DNA of 8,746 bases from Candidatus Bruticola papionis. Lineage in GTDB: Bacteria > Vulcanimicrobiota > Xenobia > Xenobiales > Xenobiaceae. Below the pieces are notes generated by a model. That model saw only the letters and a list, made by a program, of their open reading frames with translations. It ran no database searches and was not told where the DNA came from. The stretch is taken from positions 1 through 8,746 of the forward strand of contig DHKB01000050.1 of assembly GCA_002407045.1 (NCBI GenBank), in the 5' to 3' direction. Of this stretch, positions 6,737-8,746 are shown in pieces (within the stretch, counting starts at the first letter, position 1; each line of letters starts with the position of its first letter). A program made the translations under genes and the position numbers.

Positions 6737-6974
6737 AAAAAAAGCCCTACGAGAGAAACACTAACACGAGAGGTACTCGAACCTGCCTTAGCAGGTGGGC
6801 GCTCCTCTGGCCCGACATTGTCGAGGACTCTGAATCTGTCTTCACTTTGAGAAAAAAGTCTCAAAATAAGATCCATAACTCTACTCTAAACGCGGAGTAA
6901 TGCTCCCTATTAGTACATATCGGCTCAACTACTAATCTCGTGCAGCTAAAAAGATACGCAGGGCGTTTCTCTAT
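6737..6974 (-). ncRNA. Candidate structured RNA, about 238 nt, family not assigned
   Basis: A strong promoter predicts a start near 6974 and a T-run (6743-6737) marks the end. GCCCTGCG (6964-6957) can pair with CGTAGGGC (6751-6744) directly before the T-run as a closing stem; inside it CACGAGA (6942-6936) pairs with TCTCGTG (6771-6765). Local perfect hairpins are ATTAGTA/TACTAAT (6936-6930 with 6915-6909), GGAG/CTCC (6906-6903 with 6897-6894), TTTGAGA/TCTCAAA (6865-6846), CGAC/GTCG (6823-6813) and ACCTGC/GCAGGT (6796-6781, written on the minus strand). The ATTAGTA hairpin shares one base with the CACGAGA helix. A competing terminal helix AGAGAAAC/GTTTCTCT (6972-6965 with 6759-6752) is also possible. 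The segment GAGCCGATAT (6926-6917) equals the product-RNA start region of E. coli 6S RNA, but the rest does not fold as a 6S-like rod by hand. It lies between trxA and bla, all on the minus strand, so it may be a free RNA or the bla leader. Confidence 0.6.
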
Positions 6975-6980
6975 GTGCGA

Positions 6981-7009
6981 ATGATAGCAGTTATAAGCAC
7001 TTTATGCAA
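6981..7009 (-). promoter_or_regulatory. Strong promoter of the intergenic RNA
   Basis: On the minus strand TTGCAT (7009-7004) and TATCAT (6986-6981) are 17 bp apart, with TGC (6989-6987) giving an extended -10. The predicted start is at about 6974. The design matches the tRNA operon promoter in spacing and in the extended -10, which suggests the product is made at high level. The -35 box starts 2 nt beyond the T-run of the trxA terminator. Confidence 0.75.
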
Positions 7010-7010
7010 C

Positions 7011-7056
7011 AAAAAAAGCCATAAACACGGAAAAATCTTCCCGTCATTTATGGCTT
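7011..7056 (-). terminator. Terminator after trxA
   Basis: On the minus strand AAGCCATAAA (7056-7047) pairs perfectly with TTTATGGCTT (7025-7016). An inner ACGGGAA / TTTCCGT stem (one G-U pair) follows across a small internal loop, and seven T residues (7017-7011) end the structure. It begins 40 nt past the trxA stop codon. It insulates the RNA promoter directly downstream from trxA transcription. Confidence 0.92.
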
Positions 7057-7096
7057 CTACATTATAAAACGCTTTGGCCGCGCTTTCGAATAAGAG

Positions 7097-7414
7097 TTAA
7101 AGAGCGTTTTGCTCGATGAAGTCTTGAAGGCGTCCTTTATCCATGTAGCCTACACCTCTGGCTACAGGCTGTCCATCTTTAAATACTAAAAGGGTAGGGA
7201 TACTCTTTACTTCATATCTTCTAGCTACATTGGGGCTCTCGTCAGTATCAATTTTGACGAATTTTACCTGGCCTTCGTAAGCAGTTGCCATCTCTTCAAT
7301 TACAGGAAGAAGCATTTGGCAAGGGCCGCACCATTCGGCGAAAAAGTCGAGCACTACGGGCAGCTCAGACTCCAAAACTTCACTTTTAAAACTGTTATCG
7401 TTAATAACTTGCAT
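7097..7414 (-). CDS. trxA: Thioredoxin
   Basis: The protein has 105 residues, the usual length of bacterial thioredoxin 1, with no signal peptide, so it is a cytoplasmic disulfide reductase reduced by thioredoxin reductase. The active site is W28-C29-G30-P31-C32 in DFFAEWCGPC. The cis-proline is P73 in KSIPTLLVF, and the buried aspartate position is D23. The usual Val-Gly-Ala near the C-terminus reads GVGYMDK here. The start at 7414 is the only suitable ATG; an AAAGGA lies about 12 nt upstream, rather far. The Nudix gene ends 41 nt upstream without a terminator between them, so the two are probably cotranscribed. A strong terminator follows. Confidence 0.97.
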   Translation of the reverse strand: MQVINDNSFKSEVLESELPVVLDFFAEWCGPCQMLLPVIEEMATAYEGQVKFVKIDTDESPNVARRYEVKSIPTLLVFKDGQPVARGVGYMDKGRLQDFIEQNAL

Positions 7415-7455
7415 AAAATAGTCAGTTCCTTTATCAATTTTAGGGGAAAACGAGA

Positions 7456-7899
7456 CTAGTCAATCCACATTGAACCTAAATAAGAAGGACGATAAATTTT
7501 TACATTCTCTACCGCTTCAACTATATCTTTAGCTATAGGAGGGTAGATAACTAAATTATTCAACTCGTCTATATCAACATACCTGGCTGTATAAAGACGT
7601 TCTTCTTGGCCAACTTGCAGCTGACCGCCGAGCTCTTTAGCATAAAAAACTACATGTACCACATGACGCGAATCGTCCGGCGCTATAGAGTCGGCTACAA
7701 ATGCCAAAGAGCCTACTTCTATATCTAAATTGGTTTCCTCTTTGAGTTCGCGCACAGCACAATTTGCTAAAGATTCACCGAACTCAACGCCTCCGCCGGG
7801 CAGAAGCCAGTATTTCTGACCGTCTTTCTGGTGCTCAACCAGCAAAACTTGGTTATCCTTACGGATTATAACAGCTACTCTAATGCGAACATTCGGCAT
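7456..7899 (-). CDS. Nudix hydrolase
   Basis: The protein has 147 residues from the ATG at 7897-7899. Nudix enzymes hydrolyse nucleoside diphosphates linked to another group, with divalent metal. The Nudix box is at 36-58: G36, five residues, E42, seven residues, then R50-E51-L52-K53-E54-E55-T56-N57-L58. Asn57 stands where the consensus GX5EX7REUXEEXGU has Gly; the metal-binding RE and EE are intact. Strand PNVRIRVAVIIRKDNQVLLVEH precedes it, as usual, in two strands. An in-frame ATG at 7983 would add 28 residues, but that extension covers the rplL terminator and has no ribosome site, while GAGGA lies 5 nt before 7899. The substrate cannot be predicted. The gene lies between rplL and trxA on the same strand; its own promoter was not found. 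Confidence 0.88.
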   Translation of the reverse strand: MPNVRIRVAVIIRKDNQVLLVEHQKDGQKYWLLPGGGVEFGESLANCAVRELKEETNLDIEVGSLAFVADSIAPDDSRHVVHVVFYAKELGGQLQVGQEERLYTARYVDIDELNNLVIYPPIAKDIVEAVENVKIYRPSYLGSMWID

Positions 7900-7904
7900 A
7901 CGTT

Positions 7905-7908
7905 CCTC
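7905..7908 (-). promoter_or_regulatory. Ribosome binding site deciding the Nudix start
   Basis: GAGG on the minus strand lies 5 nt before the ATG at 7899. It is the strongest Shine-Dalgarno in this gene region and favours the shorter Nudix protein over starts at 7983, 7980 or 7929. Confidence 0.75.
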
Positions 7909-7939
7909 TGTTTTAAGCGGGGTAGCCATACTTGGCCAT

Positions 7940-7973
7940 AAAACAATAGCGACCGGACTAACCCAGTCGCTAT
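7940..7973 (-). terminator. Terminator after rplL
   Basis: On the minus strand ATAGCGACTGG (7973-7963) and CCGGTCGCTAT (7956-7946) form an 11-bp stem with one G-U pair and a 6-nt loop, followed by TGTTTT. It lies 29 nt after the rplL stop. The T-run is interrupted by a G, so some read-through into the Nudix-trxA pair is plausible. Confidence 0.75.
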
Positions 7974-8002
7974 CTTTCATCACTTAAGCTTATATATTAA
8001 AC

Positions 8003-8374
8003 TTACTTGAGGGTGATGGTGGCGCCAACTTCAGCGAACTTAGCTTTGATGGCTTCGGCGTCGGCCTTGGAGAGACCCTCTTTGAGCATCTGAGGAGCAC
8101 CTTCTACGAGGTCCTTGGACTCTTTGAGACCCAAACCGGCAACTTCGCGTACGACTTTGATGACCTTAATCTTCTCGGAACCGACGGCGGTGAGCTCTAC
8201 GTCGAAAGAGGTTTTCTCTTCAGCGGGAGCGGCGGCAGCAGCGGCGGGAGCGGCGGCTACGGCAACGGGAGCAGCGGCGGATACGCCAAGGCGCTCTTCC
8301 AACTCTTTAACAATTTCGGCGGCCTCAAGAAGAGTGAGGTTGCAAATAGCATCGATCAAAGCGGACTTATCCAT
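8003..8374 (-). CDS. rplL: Ribosomal protein L7/L12
   Basis: The protein has 123 residues. L7/L12 forms dimers on the L10 stalk and recruits translational GTPases. The N-terminal dimerisation helices (1-31) begin MDKSALIDAICNLT, an Ala/Pro-rich hinge covers about 32-51, and the C-terminal domain (about 55-123) carries SEKIKVIKVVREVAGLGLKE and the DLVEGAP motif of the factor-binding surface. The start is the ATG at 8374, since GGAGG (8384-8380) lies 5 nt before it; the TTG at 8386 overlaps this ribosome site. Codon choice is visibly more G+C-rich and restricted than in the envelope operon, as expected for a very highly expressed gene. It follows rplJ by 53 nt in the standard order. Confidence 0.98.
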   Translation of the reverse strand: MDKSALIDAICNLTLLEAAEIVKELEERLGVSAAAPVAVAAAPAAAAAAPAEEKTSFDVELTAVGSEKIKVIKVVREVAGLGLKESKDLVEGAPQMLKEGLSKADAEAIKAKFAEVGATITLK

Positions 8375-8379
8375 GATTT

Positions 8380-8384
8380 CCTCC
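8380..8384 (-). promoter_or_regulatory. Strong Shine-Dalgarno of rplL
   Basis: GGAGG on the minus strand, 5 nt before the ATG at 8374, is the closest match to consensus in the window and fits the high demand for L7/L12. It rules out the in-frame TTG at 8386 as the start. Confidence 0.85.
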
Positions 8385-8427
8385 AAAAATTTTATAACTA
8401 ATACTTAATTAAATTGAAACTAACTGA

Positions 8428-8746
8428 TTAAGCTTCCTGAGCTTCTTCTTTGGAGCGCTTTTCGTTCCAAGCGTCCAAAACGGTAGCCATGCTGCGACCA
8501 GTGGCATTCAACACGCCAAGGATGTTGCGGTGAGGAGCCAACATAAGTCCGAGCAACTGCATACGCAGTACTTCGATTGACGGCAGAGCGGCAATAGCTT
8601 TAAGCTCGTCAATACTCAAGAGACGGTTGTCCATAACCGCACCCTTAACCACGGGCAGGCCATTAGGCTTTTGAGTCTTAGCGAACTCTAATACTGCTTT
8701 AGCGGCAGCAGCGGGATCACCCATGCCGAATACTACGGCGGTAGGC
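8428..8746 (-). CDS. rplJ: Ribosomal protein L10, 3' part (5' end outside window)
   Basis: The reading frame runs open to the right edge, so the N-terminal part is missing; 105 residues remain. The visible start PTAVVFGMGDPAAAAK followed by LEFAKTQ and LPVVKGAVMDNRLLS matches the middle of L10, and LPSIEVLRMQLLGLMLAPHRNILGVLNA matches the helix that leads to the L7/L12-binding tail. The Met at 8724 is internal, not a start. L10 anchors L7/L12 dimers to the ribosomal stalk base. It lies directly upstream of rplL, the usual arrangement; the site for autogenous control by L10 would be upstream, outside the window. Confidence 0.96.
   Translation of the reverse strand, partial: PTAVVFGMGDPAAAAKAVLEFAKTQKPNGLPVVKGAVMDNRLLSIDELKAIAALPSIEVLRMQLLGLMLAPHRNILGVLNATGRSMATVLDAWNEKRSKEEAQEA

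Noticed and set aside
6770..6810. tRNA-Ser(GCU)-like words (CTGCTAA loop, GGTTCGAGT T-loop) on the minus strand
   Set aside because: The anticodon stem does not pair, there is no room for a variable arm between the two loops, and no acceptor stem exists. The local ACCTGC/GCAGGT hairpin explains the sequence better.
6737..6860. 5S rRNA following a 23S 3' end
   Set aside because: No 5S closing helix, no CCGAAC loop region and no loop E motif were found. The upstream sequence beyond about 45 nt does not resemble 23S, and a promoter sits where 23S should be.
6737..6974. tmRNA or RNase P RNA
   Set aside because: There is no tRNA-like Ala end with CCA for tmRNA. No GAGGAAAGUCC or ACAGAAA motif of RNase P RNA is present, and the RNA is too short for either.
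7059..7070. Perfect TATAAT on the minus strand after trxA
   Set aside because: No -35 element lies at suitable spacing, and it sits directly before the trxA terminator, so a useful promoter is unlikely.
7900..7983. 28-residue N-terminal extension of the Nudix protein
   Set aside because: The stretch contains the rplL terminator hairpin, lacks a ribosome site at 7983, and a strong one precedes the ATG at 7899.
8115..8408. 97-codon open frame antisense to rplL
   Set aside because: It is a low-complexity Ala/Thr/Ser shadow of the L7/L12 hinge and has no ribosome site.

Overview
The window is a piece of bacterial chromosome with G+C in the low to mid forties by rough count. It carries only ordinary chromosomal genes: tRNAs, ribosomal proteins L10 and L7/L12, thioredoxin, a Nudix hydrolase, and an envelope-associated operon. 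No transposase, integrase, phage gene or CRISPR array was seen. The operon DUF697-like protein / DUF5693-like protein / CsaB-type polysaccharide pyruvyltransferase suggests a lineage with an envelope like that of Armatimonadota, Abditibacteriota, Synergistota or the cyanobacterial relatives. I infer this from memory of where DUF5693 and CsaB occur together and cannot fix the phylum from the sequence.

Plus strand, left half. A strong promoter (TTGCCA, 17 bp, TATACT with an extended -10) drives tRNA-Gly(CCC), tRNA-Cys(GCA) and tRNA-Val(GAC), all with encoded CCA, and the unit ends at a perfect 13-bp terminator. Next come four tightly packed genes (520-5657) joined by two ATGA overlaps and one 4-nt gap: a DUF697 protein with an eroded GTPase-like N-terminus, a polytopic DUF5693 protein, CsaB, and a small multi-pass membrane protein. 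They end at a terminator whose right arm and T-run overlap the 3' end of the convergent beta-lactamase gene.

Minus strand, right half, read from the right edge. The 3' part of rplJ is followed by rplL and a terminator, then a Nudix hydrolase, trxA and a strong terminator. Two bases beyond that terminator starts the -35 box of a promoter with the same architecture as the tRNA promoter (TTGCAT, 17 bp, extended -10 TATCAT). It should produce an RNA of about 238 nt that ends in a T-run at 6737-6743. The RNA has long-range helices and several local hairpins, and I could not assign it confidently to a known family. The last gene is a class A beta-lactamase with a signal peptide and all catalytic motifs, resembling the CfxA/CblA/PER (A2) group.

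The most interesting items are this intergenic RNA, which has two competing terminal helices and may act as a stable RNA or as an attenuator leader for the beta-lactamase, and the DUF697-DUF5693-CsaB-small membrane protein operon, a plausible but functionally undescribed cell-surface polymer system.
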